64,000 nucleotides of DNA from Corallococcus soli. Its GTDB lineage: Bacteria; Myxococcota; Myxococcia; Myxococcales; Myxococcaceae. Every line of letters starts with the position of its first letter. Positions within the stretch are counted from its first letter, which is position 1. Positions 26,208 through 34,461 of this stretch are shown here, one piece after another. The DNA is taken from contig NZ_JAAIYO010000001.1 in the NCBI RefSeq assembly GCF_014930455.1, forward strand, positions 124,001-188,000, in the 5' to 3' direction. The notes under the pieces were generated by a model. That model had not been told where the DNA came from. It searched no databases and was given only the letters and a program-made list of their open reading frames with translations. Both the position numbers and the translations under genes were made by a program.

Positions 26208-28964
26208 ATGCCCAACCTGCTCCGTCCGGTGGCCCTGGCCACCGTTACCTTCCTCGCGGCATGCGGTGCCCGACAGGGCAACGCTCCCGCGCCCGGCTCC
26301 GTCGAGACACCGCCCGTCACCCAGGCACCCGCCGCGCCCACGCCTCCGGGCCTGCGGCTGCCCACGGAGGTGCGCCCCACCCAGTACGCCATCGTGTTGA
26401 AGATGGATCCGAAGGTGGAGACCTTCGAAGGCACCGTCGACATCACGCTGGACGTGACGAAGCCCACCCGCGTCGTGTGGCTGCACGGCAAGGGCCTCAT
26501 CGTGAAGGAGGCCTCCATCGAACAGGGCGGCGTGAAGCTGCCGGTGAAGCCGTCGTCCAGCGGCGAGGACTTCCTGGGCCTGTCGCTGGAGAAGCCCCTG
26601 GCCGTGGGCGGCGCGAAGCTGCACCTCGTCTACACGGGCACCGCGTCCGAGCGTGAGACCTCCGGCGCCTTCCGCGTCAACGAGGGCGGCGACTGGTACG
26701 TCTACACGCAGTTCGAGCCGCTGGGCGCCCGCCGCGCATTCCCGTCCTTCGACGAGCCGTCCTTCAAGGTGCCCTTCCAGCTCACCTTCCACGTGCCGCA
26801 GGGCAACGTGGCCGTCACCAACACGCCGCAGCTCGCGGAGGAGGCCGGCGCGGACGGCTGGCGCATCTTCCGCTTCGCGCCCACGCAGCCCCTGCCCAGC
26901 TACCTCATCGCGTTCGGCGTGGGCCCCTTCGACTTCCTGCCCGCCCGGGACGCGGGCCTCAAGCACGTCAAGACGCGCATCATCACGCCGAAGGGCCGCG
27001 CCAGCGAGGGCGCGTGGGCCGCGAAGGTGACGCCCGACATCCTGGAGCAGCTGGAGAAGTACTTCGGCATCCCGTACGCGTACGAGAAGCTGGACGTGCT
27101 CGCGGTGCCGCTGATGGGCGGCGCCATGGAGAACCCGGGCCTCGTCACGTTCAACTCGCGCCTCATCCTGTCGCGGCCGGAGGATGACTCGGTGGGCCGC
27201 CAGCGCGCGTTCGCGAACGTGCAGGTGCATGAGCTGGCGCACCAGTGGTTCGGCAACCTCGTCACCATGGCGTGGTGGGACGACCTGTGGCTCAACGAAT
27301 CGTTCGCCTCGTGGATGACGCCGCGCATGGTGGAGTCGTGGCAGCCCACCTGGGACGGGCCGGTGGAGCGCGTGCAGCAGCGCAACAGCGCCCTGGACGC
27401 GGACAGCCTCGTGGCCGCGCGCTTCATCCGCCAGCCCATCCGTGACTCGGGCGACATCCAGAACGCCTTCGACGGCATCACCTACGGCAAGGGCAGCGCG
27501 GTGCTGGCCATGACGGAGGCGTGGCTGGGCCGGGAGGTCTTCCAGAAGGGCATCCAGCGCTACATCCGCGCGCACGCGGGCGGCAACGCCACGGCGAAGG
27601 ACTTCGTGGCCGCGCTGTCCGCGGAGTCCGGCAAGGACGTGGCCTCCGTGCTGAACAGCTTCCTGGACCAGACGGGCGCGCCCTTCATCACCGCGACCCT
27701 GCTGTGTGACGGAGGCAAGCCGCGCGTGGCGCTCTCTCAGCAGCGCTACCTGCGCCTGGGCTCGAAGACGCCGGACATGGCCCAGACGTGGAAGGTGCCC
27801 GTGTGCGTGAAGTACCCGGGCGCCACCCAGGACGCCACCGCGTGCACGCTGATGACGCAGGCCCAGGCGGAGCTGCCGCTGCCGGAGGCCAAGGCGTGCC
27901 CGGCGTGGGTGTTCCCCAACGCGGACGGCGCGGGCTACTACCGCGTGCGGCTGGCGGACGACACGCGCGCGAAGCTGATGAAGGCGGGCCTGACGAAGCT
28001 GTCGCGCGCCGAACGCGTGGTGCTGCTGGGCGACGCGTTGGCGCTGGCGCAGGCGGGCGTGCTGCCCGCGGCGGAGGCCCTGCCCCTGCTCACGCGCGTG
28101 GCGGAGGATCCGGACCGCCAGGTGCTGGAGGCCGGCCTGGACCTGCTCGACCTGGTGTCGTCGCGGCTGCTCACGCCCGCGCAGGCGCCGGAGCGCGCCC
28201 GCTACATCCGCGACACCTTCGGGCCGCGCGCGCGCAAGCTGGGCTTCAAGCCTCGCGCGGGTGAGAGCGAGGACACGCGCCTGCTGCGTCCGCGCCTGCT
28301 GGAGCTGGCCGGCAACGAGGGAGACGACCCCAAGCTCATCGCCGAGGCGCGCACGCTGGCGGACCAGTGGCTGAAGGACCGGCGCGCGGTGGCCCCGGAG
28401 GTGGTGGGGCCCGTGCTCTCCATCGCCGCGAACCACGGCGACGCGGCCTTCAACACGAAGCTGGTGGAGGCGCTGCGCGCGGAGAAGGACCGCTACACGC
28501 GCCAGCAGCTCTTGGGCGGCCTGTCCCAGGTGAGCGACCCGAAGCTGGTGAAGGAGAACCTGGGCATGCTGCTGGAGCCGAAGACGGACCTGCGCGAGAG
28601 CCTGTGGCTGCTGTTCGGCGCGTCGCGCGACCCGCGCACGCGTGACACGGCCGTGGACTTCGTGAAGACGAACTTCGACACGCTGGTGGGCACCGGGGGC
28701 AAGCCGGGCCTGCTGCCGGAGGGCATGGGCTCGCGGCTGCCCTACGTCGGCGCCGGGTACTGCGACGCGGGCAAGCGCCAGGAGCTGGCGACCTTCTTCG
28801 AGCCGCGTGGCAAGGAGCTCCCCGGCTCCGAGCGCGTGCTCCAGCAGGTGCTGGAGATCGTCGACCAGTGCGGCGCGCTGAAGGAGAAGCAGGGCGACAG
28901 CATCGGGTCCTTCCTGTCCGGCAAGGCCCCGAAGACGCCCCAGGCGCCGCCCGCGCCGCTGTAG
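26208..28964 (+). CDS. M1-family metallo-aminopeptidase, lipoprotein
   Basis: 918 aa from ATG 26208; the open frame upstream to 26040 runs antisense to the acyltransferase and is not used. Lipobox Leu-Ala-Ala-Cys (Cys about residue 19), so anchored in the envelope. Zinc site His341-Glu-Leu-Ala-His345 with Glu364 eighteen residues later, and Gly-Gly-Ala-Met-Glu-Asn near residue 305 for exopeptidase N-terminus binding: all intact. N-terminal beta-saddle and a helical ERAP1-like C-terminal domain of about 330 residues follow. It should trim N-terminal residues from peptides outside the cytoplasm, fitting a proteolytic lifestyle. Ends 27 bases before a perfect 30-bp palindromic terminator. Confidence 0.95.
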   Translation: MPNLLRPVALATVTFLAACGARQGNAPAPGSVETPPVTQAPAAPTPPGLRLPTEVRPTQYAIVLKMDPKVETFEGTVDITLDVTKPTRVVWLHGKGLIVKEASIEQGGVKLPVKPSSSGEDFLGLSLEKPLAVGGAKLHLVYTGTASERETSGAFRVNEGGDWYVYTQFEPLGARRAFPSFDEPSFKVPFQLTFHVPQGNVAVTNTPQLAEEAGADGWRIFRFAPTQPLPSYLIAFGVGPFDFLPARDAGLKHVKTRIITPKGRASEGAWAAKVTPDILEQLEKYFGIPYAYEKLDVLAVPLMGGAMENPGLVTFNSRLILSRPEDDSVGRQRAFANVQVHELAHQWFGNLVTMAWWDDLWLNESFASWMTPRMVESWQPTWDGPVERVQQRNSALDADSLVAARFIRQPIRDSGDIQNAFDGITYGKGSAVLAMTEAWLGREVFQKGIQRYIRAHAGGNATAKDFVAALSAESGKDVASVLNSFLDQTGAPFITATLLCDGGKPRVALSQQRYLRLGSKTPDMAQTWKVPVCVKYPGATQDATACTLMTQAQAELPLPEAKACPAWVFPNADGAGYYRVRLADDTRAKLMKAGLTKLSRAERVVLLGDALALAQAGVLPAAEALPLLTRVAEDPDRQVLEAGLDLLDLVSSRLLTPAQAPERARYIRDTFGPRARKLGFKPRAGESEDTRLLRPRLLELAGNEGDDPKLIAEARTLADQWLKDRRAVAPEVVGPVLSIAANHGDAAFNTKLVEALRAEKDRYTRQQLLGGLSQVSDPKLVKENLGMLLEPKTDLRESLWLLFGASRDPRTRDTAVDFVKTNFDTLVGTGGKPGLLPEGMGSRLPYVGAGYCDAGKRQELATFFEPRGKELPGSERVLQQVLEIVDQCGALKEKQGDSIGSFLSGKAPKTPQAPPAPL

Positions 28965-28991
28965 TCCGTCAGGCCGTGCGTTGAAACGACA

Positions 28992-29021
28992 CCGGGCCCG
29001 CGTGACGTCACGCGGGCCCGG
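28992..29021. terminator. Bidirectional terminator between convergent genes
   Basis: A perfect 30-bp inverted repeat (15-bp arms beginning CCGGGCCCGCG) is followed on the plus strand by CTGTTTTC and flanked on the other side by GAAAC, so a T-run lies downstream in both directions. It sits between the M1 peptidase (ends 28964) and the enoyl-CoA hydratase (ends 29055). Confidence 0.85.
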
Positions 29022-29054
29022 CTGTTTTCAGCAGACTTCGCGGAGGGGCGGCGG

Positions 29055-29807
29055 CTATTTCCGGCCGCGCGTCATGAAGGACATCAGGGCCTCGCGGGCC
29101 TCGTCGGAGTGCAGGCGCTGGATGAACTCCGCGCCTTCGCGCTTCATCGTGGTCTCCACCTGCTCGCGCAGCGGGCCGCGGATGAGCTGCTTGGTCACCT
29201 TCAGTGCCTCCATGGGGCGGGTGGCCAGGGCGCGAGCGCGCTCGGTGGCGACCTCCTTGAGCTGCGCCTCCGGGACGGCCTTGTTGATGATGCCGGCGCG
29301 CAGCGCGGTGCCCGCGTCGAACGGGTCCCCGAACAGCAGCAGCTCCGACGCCAGCGCGAAGCCCGCCGCGCGGGGGAGCAGCAGGCTGCTGCCGCCTTCC
29401 GCGCACAGGCCCAGGTTGACGAAGGGCATGCAGAAGCGCGCCTTCTCCCCGGCCACCACGTAGTCACAGTGCAGCAGCATGGTGGTGCCGATGCCCACCG
29501 CCGCGCCCTCCACGGCGGCCAGCACGGGCTTGGCCATGTTGGCCAGGGCGCGCAGGTAGCGGAACACGGCGCTGTCCTCGCCCGCGGGCGGGTGCTCCAC
29601 GAAGTCGCCAATGTCGTTGCCGGCGGTGAACGCGCCGCCCGCGCCGGACAGCAGCACCACCCGGACGTCGTCCCGGCGATCCGCGTCCAGCAGGGCGGCC
29701 GTGGCGGCCTCGTACATGGCGTGGGTGAAGGCGTTCTTCTTCTCCGGCCGGTTGAAGGTGACGGAGAGGACCCCCGCTTCGAGCTGCGTCAGGACAGTGT
29801 CGGACAT
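29055..29807 (-). CDS. Enoyl-CoA hydratase/isomerase family protein
   Basis: 250 aa from ATG 29807. Crotonase fold: Asn-Arg-Pro-Glu-Lys-Lys-Asn-Ala-Phe near residue 19, the first oxyanion segment Ala-Phe-Thr-Ala-Gly-Asn-Asp-Ile near 63, and Ala-Val-Glu-Gly-Ala-Ala-Val-Gly-Ile-Gly near 103 forming the oxyanion hole. The catalytic Glu positions of true hydratases are not clearly present (the later loop reads Leu-Cys-Ala-Glu-Gly-Gly), so it could be a hydratase or a delta3,delta2-enoyl-CoA isomerase. Lies 11 bases after the PRPP-synthetase stop on the same strand, so likely cotranscribed. Confidence 0.9.
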   Translation of the reverse strand: MSDTVLTQLEAGVLSVTFNRPEKKNAFTHAMYEAATAALLDADRRDDVRVVLLSGAGGAFTAGNDIGDFVEHPPAGEDSAVFRYLRALANMAKPVLAAVEGAAVGIGTTMLLHCDYVVAGEKARFCMPFVNLGLCAEGGSSLLLPRAAGFALASELLLFGDPFDAGTALRAGIINKAVPEAQLKEVATERARALATRPMEALKVTKQLIRGPLREQVETTMKREGAEFIQRLHSDEAREALMSFMTRGRK

Positions 29808-29818
29808 GGCCGGGCAGA

Positions 29819-30730
29819 CTAACGCGCGTCGGGCGAGAGTGCGCGCAAGAGCAGCGGGGCCAGGGTCACCACCTGGTGGGGAAAGGGCACGCCCTGGCGG
29901 GGCTCCACGCTGTCCGTGCTCACCAGCCGCTTGACGGGCACGCCGTGCAGGCGCTCCAGGGCGGGGCCCACCAGCAGGGCGTGCGTGGTGGCCAGGATGA
30001 AGTCGTCCACGCACCCCTCGCCCTTGAGCTCCTTCGCCGCCGCGGCCAGGGTGCCGCCGGTGGAGATCATGTCGTCCACCAGGATGGGGCGCATGCCGCG
30101 CACCTGGCCCAGCAGGCCCAGCGTCTCCACGTCATTGCCGCTCAGCCGCGCCTTGTGCACCACCGCCCAGGGCCGGCCCAGGAGCTTGGCCAGCGCCTCC
30201 GCGCGCTTCACCGCGCCCAGGTCCGGCGCCACCACCACGGACGTGTCGGAGACGTAGGGGCGCAGCGCTTCGGCCAGGAGCGGGAGCGCGGACAGGTGCT
30301 CCAGCGGGGCGCCGAAGCAGCCCTCCAGCGCCGGGTTGTGCAGGTCCACGGTGAACACGCGCTCGAAGCGGCCATGGGACAGCAGGTCCGCCACCAGCCT
30401 CCCGCCCAGGGGCTCGCCAGCCCGGGCGCGCCGGTCCTGGCGCGCGTAGCCCACGTAGGGAATCACGGCCTGGAGCGACGCGGCGCCCGCCCGCCAGCAC
30501 GCGTCCGCGAGCAGCAGCAGCTCCAACAGGTGCTCGCCCACGGGCGGCGTGGAGGTCTGGAGGAGGACGACGCGGCGGCCCCGGATGGCGTCGGGGGGCA
30601 CTTCGATGTGCAGCTCCCCGTCCGGGAAGCGCTCCATCTTCGTGGCCACGGGCGAGACGCCGAACGCCTGGGCGAGCGCACGGCCGAGGTGGGGACTGGC
30701 ACTGCCGACGACGAGGGCGGGTGGCGTCAT
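29819..30730 (-). CDS. PRPP synthetase-family protein (divergent paralogue)
   Basis: 303 aa from ATG 30730. Ribose-phosphate pyrophosphokinase makes PRPP from ribose-5-phosphate and ATP. Visible: Lys-Met-Glu-Arg-Phe-Pro-Asp-Gly-Glu near residue 32, Tyr-Ala-Arg-Gln-Asp-Arg-Arg near 95, Asp-Leu-His with the active-site His near 128, the catalytic flexible loop at about 190 (His-Lys-Ala-Arg) and the PRPP loop Val-Asp-Asp-Met-Ile-Ser-Thr-Gly-Gly-Thr near 215. Loops between motifs are shortened or altered (Asp-Leu-His-Asn-Pro where most have Ala-x-Gln), so this may be a second, specialised enzyme rather than the housekeeping Prs. Divergent from a phosphoribosyltransferase gene, a plausible functional partner. 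Confidence 0.85.
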   Translation of the reverse strand: MTPPALVVGSASPHLGRALAQAFGVSPVATKMERFPDGELHIEVPPDAIRGRRVVLLQTSTPPVGEHLLELLLLADACWRAGAASLQAVIPYVGYARQDRRARAGEPLGGRLVADLLSHGRFERVFTVDLHNPALEGCFGAPLEHLSALPLLAEALRPYVSDTSVVVAPDLGAVKRAEALAKLLGRPWAVVHKARLSGNDVETLGLLGQVRGMRPILVDDMISTGGTLAAAAKELKGEGCVDDFILATTHALLVGPALERLHGVPVKRLVSTDSVEPRQGVPFPHQVVTLAPLLLRALSPDAR

Positions 30731-30859
30731 GGGGCCCACCCTAGCGCGGCTTTCCCTCGCGGTGCCCTGGCCTCCCGGGCATCCCACCGGGAGAGCCACT
30801 GCCTGTGTCTTCGGCGCCACGTTGGCGGGGAACGCGCACCTTCCGTGAGGAGGCGGTCA

Positions 30860-31555
30860 ATGCGTTTCAAGGATCGGTCAGACGCCGGGCAGAAGCTCGC
30901 GGGGGTGTTGGCGCCCTACCGCTCCGCGGACGTGCGCGTGCTGGGACTGACGCGGGGTGGACCGAGCGTCGCCCTGGAGGTCGCCCGGGCGTTGGAGGCC
31001 CCCCTGGACCTGTGGGTGGCGCGCAAGGTGCGGGTCCCGGGACGCAACACCCACAAGTTGACGCTGGGGGCGGTGACCGAAGGCGGAGGGGTGTTCCTGG
31101 ATGCCCAGGCCGCGCCCCAGTCACCCCTGTCCGGCGCGCCGCTCCAGGACTTCCTGCGCGGGGAGCTGGAGGACGTGGAGAAGCAGGCCCGGCAGCTGCG
31201 GGGCGGGCCGACGCCGGACGTGCGGGGGCGCGTCGTGCTGCTGGTGGACGACGGCATGGTGACGGGCGCCACGATGGCCGCGGCGCTCCTGGCGCTCCAG
31301 CAGCGGGGGGCCCGCCAGCGCATCGTGGCGGTGGGCGTGGCGACGCCGGTCGCGCTGGAGCTCATCCGGGGCCGGGCGGACGCGGTGCACGCGCTGATGC
31401 TCAAGGTCGGGCTGCGCGAGGTGGCGGAGGTCTACGACTCGTTCCCCTCGCTCAGCGGGGACGAGCTGCGCCGGTGGCTCACGCGCGCGCGGGACTCCTC
31501 CCCGGCGCGCGCCTCCGGGGTGGCGCCGGACGTGGGCGGCGGATGGTGGTTTTGA
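30860..31555 (+). CDS. Type I phosphoribosyltransferase
   Basis: 231 aa from ATG 30860 with a GAGGAGG Shine-Dalgarno sequence; the open frame further upstream is antisense to the PRPP synthetase. The PRPP-binding signature Val-Leu-Leu-Val-Asp-Asp-Gly-Met-Val-Thr-Gly-Ala-Thr lies near residue 132. N-terminus Leu-Gly-Leu-Thr-Arg-Gly-Gly, and a C-terminal extension ending in Gly-Gly-Gly-Trp-Trp-Phe. Members of this group (DUF-type PRTases related to ComF/erythromycin-esterase-linked PRTases) have no agreed substrate. First of a run with archease and the hydrolase-OsmC fusion, with close spacing. Confidence 0.88.
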   Translation: MRFKDRSDAGQKLAGVLAPYRSADVRVLGLTRGGPSVALEVARALEAPLDLWVARKVRVPGRNTHKLTLGAVTEGGGVFLDAQAAPQSPLSGAPLQDFLRGELEDVEKQARQLRGGPTPDVRGRVVLLVDDGMVTGATMAAALLALQQRGARQRIVAVGVATPVALELIRGRADAVHALMLKVGLREVAEVYDSFPSLSGDELRRWLTRARDSSPARASGVAPDVGGGWWF

Positions 31556-31611
31556 AGCGGTCGGGGTTCGACCGGGAGGGCGAAGCGAACGAGGAAGGAA
31601 CAGGAGGCCGT

Positions 31612-32067
31612 ATGGACGTCGAAGCGGTGCAGTCGCAGCAAGGCAGACCCCACAGCCACTGGGAACACTTCACGCGCGACGAGCAGCTGGGCGTGCGGGG
31701 CGTGGGCCGCTCCATGGAGCAGGCCTTCGAGATGGCGGCGCTGGCGCTCGCGGCGCTGGTGACCGAGCCCCAGCGCGTGGAGGCGCACGAGGAGCTGGAG
31801 GTGTCCTGTCATTCCGCGGACCATGACGAACTGCTCGCGGAATGGCTGCGCGAGGTGGTGGGCGCGATGGCGGGCCGGCGCCTGCGCTTCCAGTGCTTCG
31901 CGGTGCGCCTGGATGGCCTGAACCTCTTCGGCCATGGCTTCGGCGAGCGGGCGGGGGCGGAGCGCCACGGCGCCAACGTGGCGGTGACGGGCGCGTCGCT
32001 CACCCAGGTGTCCGTGCGTCAGGGCCCCCATGGGGTGTGGACGGCCGAGGCGCTGGTGGACTTCTAG
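31612..32067 (+). CDS. Archease
   Basis: 151 aa from ATG 31612, with an AGGAGG sequence 7 bases before it. The protein shows the archease pattern: an N-terminal His-Trp-Glu-His-Phe strand, acidic Glu-Gln-Ala-Phe-Glu-Met-Ala-Ala helix, the Asp-His-Asp-Glu-Leu-Leu-Ala-Glu-Trp-Leu loop near residue 70, and the closing Ala-Glu-Ala-Leu-Val-Asp-Phe. Archease assists the RNA ligase RtcB by promoting guanylylation; no rtcB is in this window, so it works with a distant partner or alone. It abuts the next gene (stop then ATG with zero spacing). Confidence 0.85.
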   Translation: MDVEAVQSQQGRPHSHWEHFTRDEQLGVRGVGRSMEQAFEMAALALAALVTEPQRVEAHEELEVSCHSADHDELLAEWLREVVGAMAGRRLRFQCFAVRLDGLNLFGHGFGERAGAERHGANVAVTGASLTQVSVRQGPHGVWTAEALVDF

Positions 32068-33267
32068 ATGTCCGTGGCGCTGCCGGCGGGGGGCGGGCGG
32101 CTGGAGCTGCCCGCCGGAGTGCCCGTGGCGAGCGCGGTGCTGGTGTCGTGCTTCGCCTGCCTGGGCCACTCGCCCGGGCCGGAGCGGCTGGCGCGCGCGC
32201 TGGCGTCGCGGGGCTTCGCGGTGCTGCGGCTGGACTTCACGCAAGGCCCGGCCCCGGGAGGGCCCGCAGGGGAAGCACGCCCGGACACCGTGCCGAGCGT
32301 GGACGCGGTGGTGGCCGCCTCGGCCTGGCTCGCCACGCGCGCGCCCGCGCCCCGGCTGCTGGTGGGCCACAGCCTGGGGGGCACGGCGGTGGTGGCGGCG
32401 CTGCCCCGGCTGCCGGACGTGGCGGCGGTGGCGCTGGTGAACGCACCGTCCGGGGACCGCGAGGTGCGCGGGCTGCTGCCCCCCGGCGAGCGCGACGCGG
32501 AGGAAGGCGTGTTGGAGCTGGGGCCCGGCCGGCTGCGCCTGCGGCGTGACTTCCTCGCCGCCATCGACGGGGCGGCGGTGGAGGGGGCGCTGGGGGGCTT
32601 TCCGGGCGCGCTGCTGGTGATGCAGGCCCCGGGGGACCGGTACGTGACGCTGGAGAGCGCGCGCACGCTGGTCGCGCACGCGCGCAGGCCGGCGAGCCTG
32701 GTGGTGCTGGACGGGGCGGACCACTTCCTGTCGCGCCCGGAGGACGCGGCCTGCGCGGCGGACCTCCTGGGCGCGTGGGCCGCGCGGCACGTGGCGCCGG
32801 TGCATGGGCGCGAGGCGCCGCTGGCGGAGGGACAGGTGGAGGTGCGCGAGGCGGCCGAGGGCGGGCTGGCCCAGGACATCCGCGTGGGCTCGCACCGGCT
32901 GCGCGCGGACGAGCCGCTGACGCTGGGCGGGCGGGACTCGGGGCCCACGCCCTACGGGCTGCTGGCGGCGGCGCTGGGGGCGTGCACGGCCATGACGGTG
33001 CGCATGTACGCGGAGCGGCACGGCTGGCCGCTCACGCGGGTGCGCGTGCGGCTGGCCCACGACACGGTGCACGCGAAGGACTGCGCGGAGTGCGAGTCGC
33101 GGGTGGGGCGGGTGGACCGGCTGGAGCGCTTCGTCCGGCTGGAGGGCCCCCTGACGGACGAACAGCGCGCCCGCCTGCTGCACGTCGCGGACCTGTGCCC
33201 GGTGCACCGCACGCTCGAATCCAAGGTGGACGTGCGGACGCGGTGGGACGATTCATCCACGGAGTGA
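32068..33267 (+). CDS. Alpha/beta hydrolase-OsmC fusion protein
   Basis: 399 aa. Residues about 1-240 form an alpha/beta hydrolase: nucleophile Ser in Gly-His-Ser-Leu-Gly-Gly near 97, candidate acid Asp in Gly-Asp-Arg-Tyr near 192, and His in Gly-Ala-Asp-His-Phe near 219. Residues about 255-399 are an OsmC/Ohr domain with the two redox cysteines, Gly-Ala-Cys-Thr-Ala-Met-Thr near 305 and Leu-Cys-Pro-Val-His near 375. This is a known bifunctional arrangement thought to join an esterase with a thiol peroxidase; its substrate is unknown. It directly abuts archease and is probably cotranscribed with it. Confidence 0.92.
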   Translation: MSVALPAGGGRLELPAGVPVASAVLVSCFACLGHSPGPERLARALASRGFAVLRLDFTQGPAPGGPAGEARPDTVPSVDAVVAASAWLATRAPAPRLLVGHSLGGTAVVAALPRLPDVAAVALVNAPSGDREVRGLLPPGERDAEEGVLELGPGRLRLRRDFLAAIDGAAVEGALGGFPGALLVMQAPGDRYVTLESARTLVAHARRPASLVVLDGADHFLSRPEDAACAADLLGAWAARHVAPVHGREAPLAEGQVEVREAAEGGLAQDIRVGSHRLRADEPLTLGGRDSGPTPYGLLAAALGACTAMTVRMYAERHGWPLTRVRVRLAHDTVHAKDCAECESRVGRVDRLERFVRLEGPLTDEQRARLLHVADLCPVHRTLESKVDVRTRWDDSSTE

Positions 33268-33331
33268 GTGCTCCGGGGCCCGGGGCTGGTATAGGGAGCC
33301 TTCTTTCCCTTCGCGATCAGGATCTTCGTAC

Positions 33332-33880
33332 ATGCCCCGTGACACCCGCCTTGTGTGGCTCGACCTGGAGATGACCGGGCTCGACCCGGAGTCCTGCGGC
33401 ATCATCGAGGTGGGCGTCATCATCACCGGCCCGGACCTGCGCCCCATCGCGGAGTTCGAGCGGGTCATCTGGCAGCCGGAGGAGATGCTCCAGCGCATGG
33501 AGCCCGTCGTGCGCGACATGCACACGAAGAATGGCCTCATCGAGAAGGTGCGCTCATCCAACGTGTCGCTGCGCGTGGCCGAGCGCGAGGTGACGTCCTT
33601 CGTCGCGGACCACTGCGAGCTGGGCGAGGGCATCCTCGCGGGCAACTCCATCCACACCGACCGGCGCTTCCTCATCAGCCACATGCCCATGCTGGACCGC
33701 TACCTGCACTACCGCATGGTGGACGTGACGAGCCTGAAGGTGCTGGTGCGCGCCTGGTATCCGGCGCTGGTGGAGCCGCGCAAGCCGCCCAGCGGGCACA
33801 CCGCGCTGGCGGACCTGCGCTCCAGCCTCACGGAGCTGCAGTACTACCGGGACATCCTCTTCCGCGCGACGCCAGGCTAG
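33332..33880 (+). CDS. orn: Oligoribonuclease
   Basis: 182 aa, standard Orn length. DEDDh exonuclease that degrades di- to short oligoribonucleotides to mononucleotides, including pGpG from cyclic-di-GMP turnover. Motif I is Trp-Leu-Asp-Leu-Glu-Met-Thr-Gly-Leu-Asp (residues 9-18), motif II Asn-Ser-Ile-His-Thr-Asp near 108-113 and motif III Gly-His-Thr-Ala-Leu-Ala-Asp near 155-161, all intact. Convergent with the receiver protein (13-base gap). Confidence 0.97.
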   Translation: MPRDTRLVWLDLEMTGLDPESCGIIEVGVIITGPDLRPIAEFERVIWQPEEMLQRMEPVVRDMHTKNGLIEKVRSSNVSLRVAEREVTSFVADHCELGEGILAGNSIHTDRRFLISHMPMLDRYLHYRMVDVTSLKVLVRAWYPALVEPRKPPSGHTALADLRSSLTELQYYRDILFRATPG

Positions 33881-33893
33881 CCGCCAGCCGCCG

Positions 33894-34262
33894 TCACACG
33901 CGGGCGGCCTCGGCGGGGAGCTGCCGGGCGATGGTGCCCAGCAGGTCGTCCAGTTCGAAGGGCTTGGCCAGGAAGTGCGAGCTGGCGCGGCGCTCTTCCT
34001 CGGTGAGCCGGCCGGCGCTCATCACCACCACGGGGATGTGGCGCAGGTCGGGATGGGCGCGGATGCGGCGCAGCAGCTCGCCGCCGTCCATCACCGGCAT
34101 CATCAGGTCCAGGAGCACGAGGTCGGGCTTCGCGGCCAGCAGCCGCTGGAGGCCCTCGTCACCGTTGTAGGCGGTGTCGATGTCGTACCCTTCCAGGGAC
34201 AGGATGTCCTGGAGGGCCTCCACGATGGCCAGCTCGTCATCGACGATGAGCAGCCGCTTCAT
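33894..34262 (-). CDS. Single-domain response regulator
   Basis: 122 aa from ATG 34262. CheY-like receiver with Val-Asp-Asp-Glu (residues 7-10), phospho-Asp in Leu-Leu-Asp-Leu-Met-Met-Pro-Val-Met-Asp-Gly near residue 51, Met-Ser-Ala switch and Ala-Lys-Pro-Phe. Unlike the receiver at 10184, the loop after the phospho-Asp is canonical. No output domain and no kinase beside it; the upstream 200-base gap (34263-34461) shows no gene. Partner unknown. Confidence 0.93.
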   Translation of the reverse strand: MKRLLIVDDELAIVEALQDILSLEGYDIDTAYNGDEGLQRLLAAKPDLVLLDLMMPVMDGGELLRRIRAHPDLRHIPVVVMSAGRLTEEERRASSHFLAKPFELDDLLGTIARQLPAEAARV

Positions 34263-34461
34263 GCGCTCCCGGCCTTCACCGCCCGGATGTCCCACCTGGG
34301 CTCCTCCTGGAAGCAGGCGCAGGGGTGCGGCAGGCGGTGTCGGGGAGGAAGCGGCATCACGTAGGGGCTCCGGAAGCATCTGTTGGAGAAGGTAGGTCGC
34401 CTCGCGACTTCGGCCAGGGGCCGATGTGGGTTTTGTTGGGCAGGTGGCGGCCAGTGTGGTC

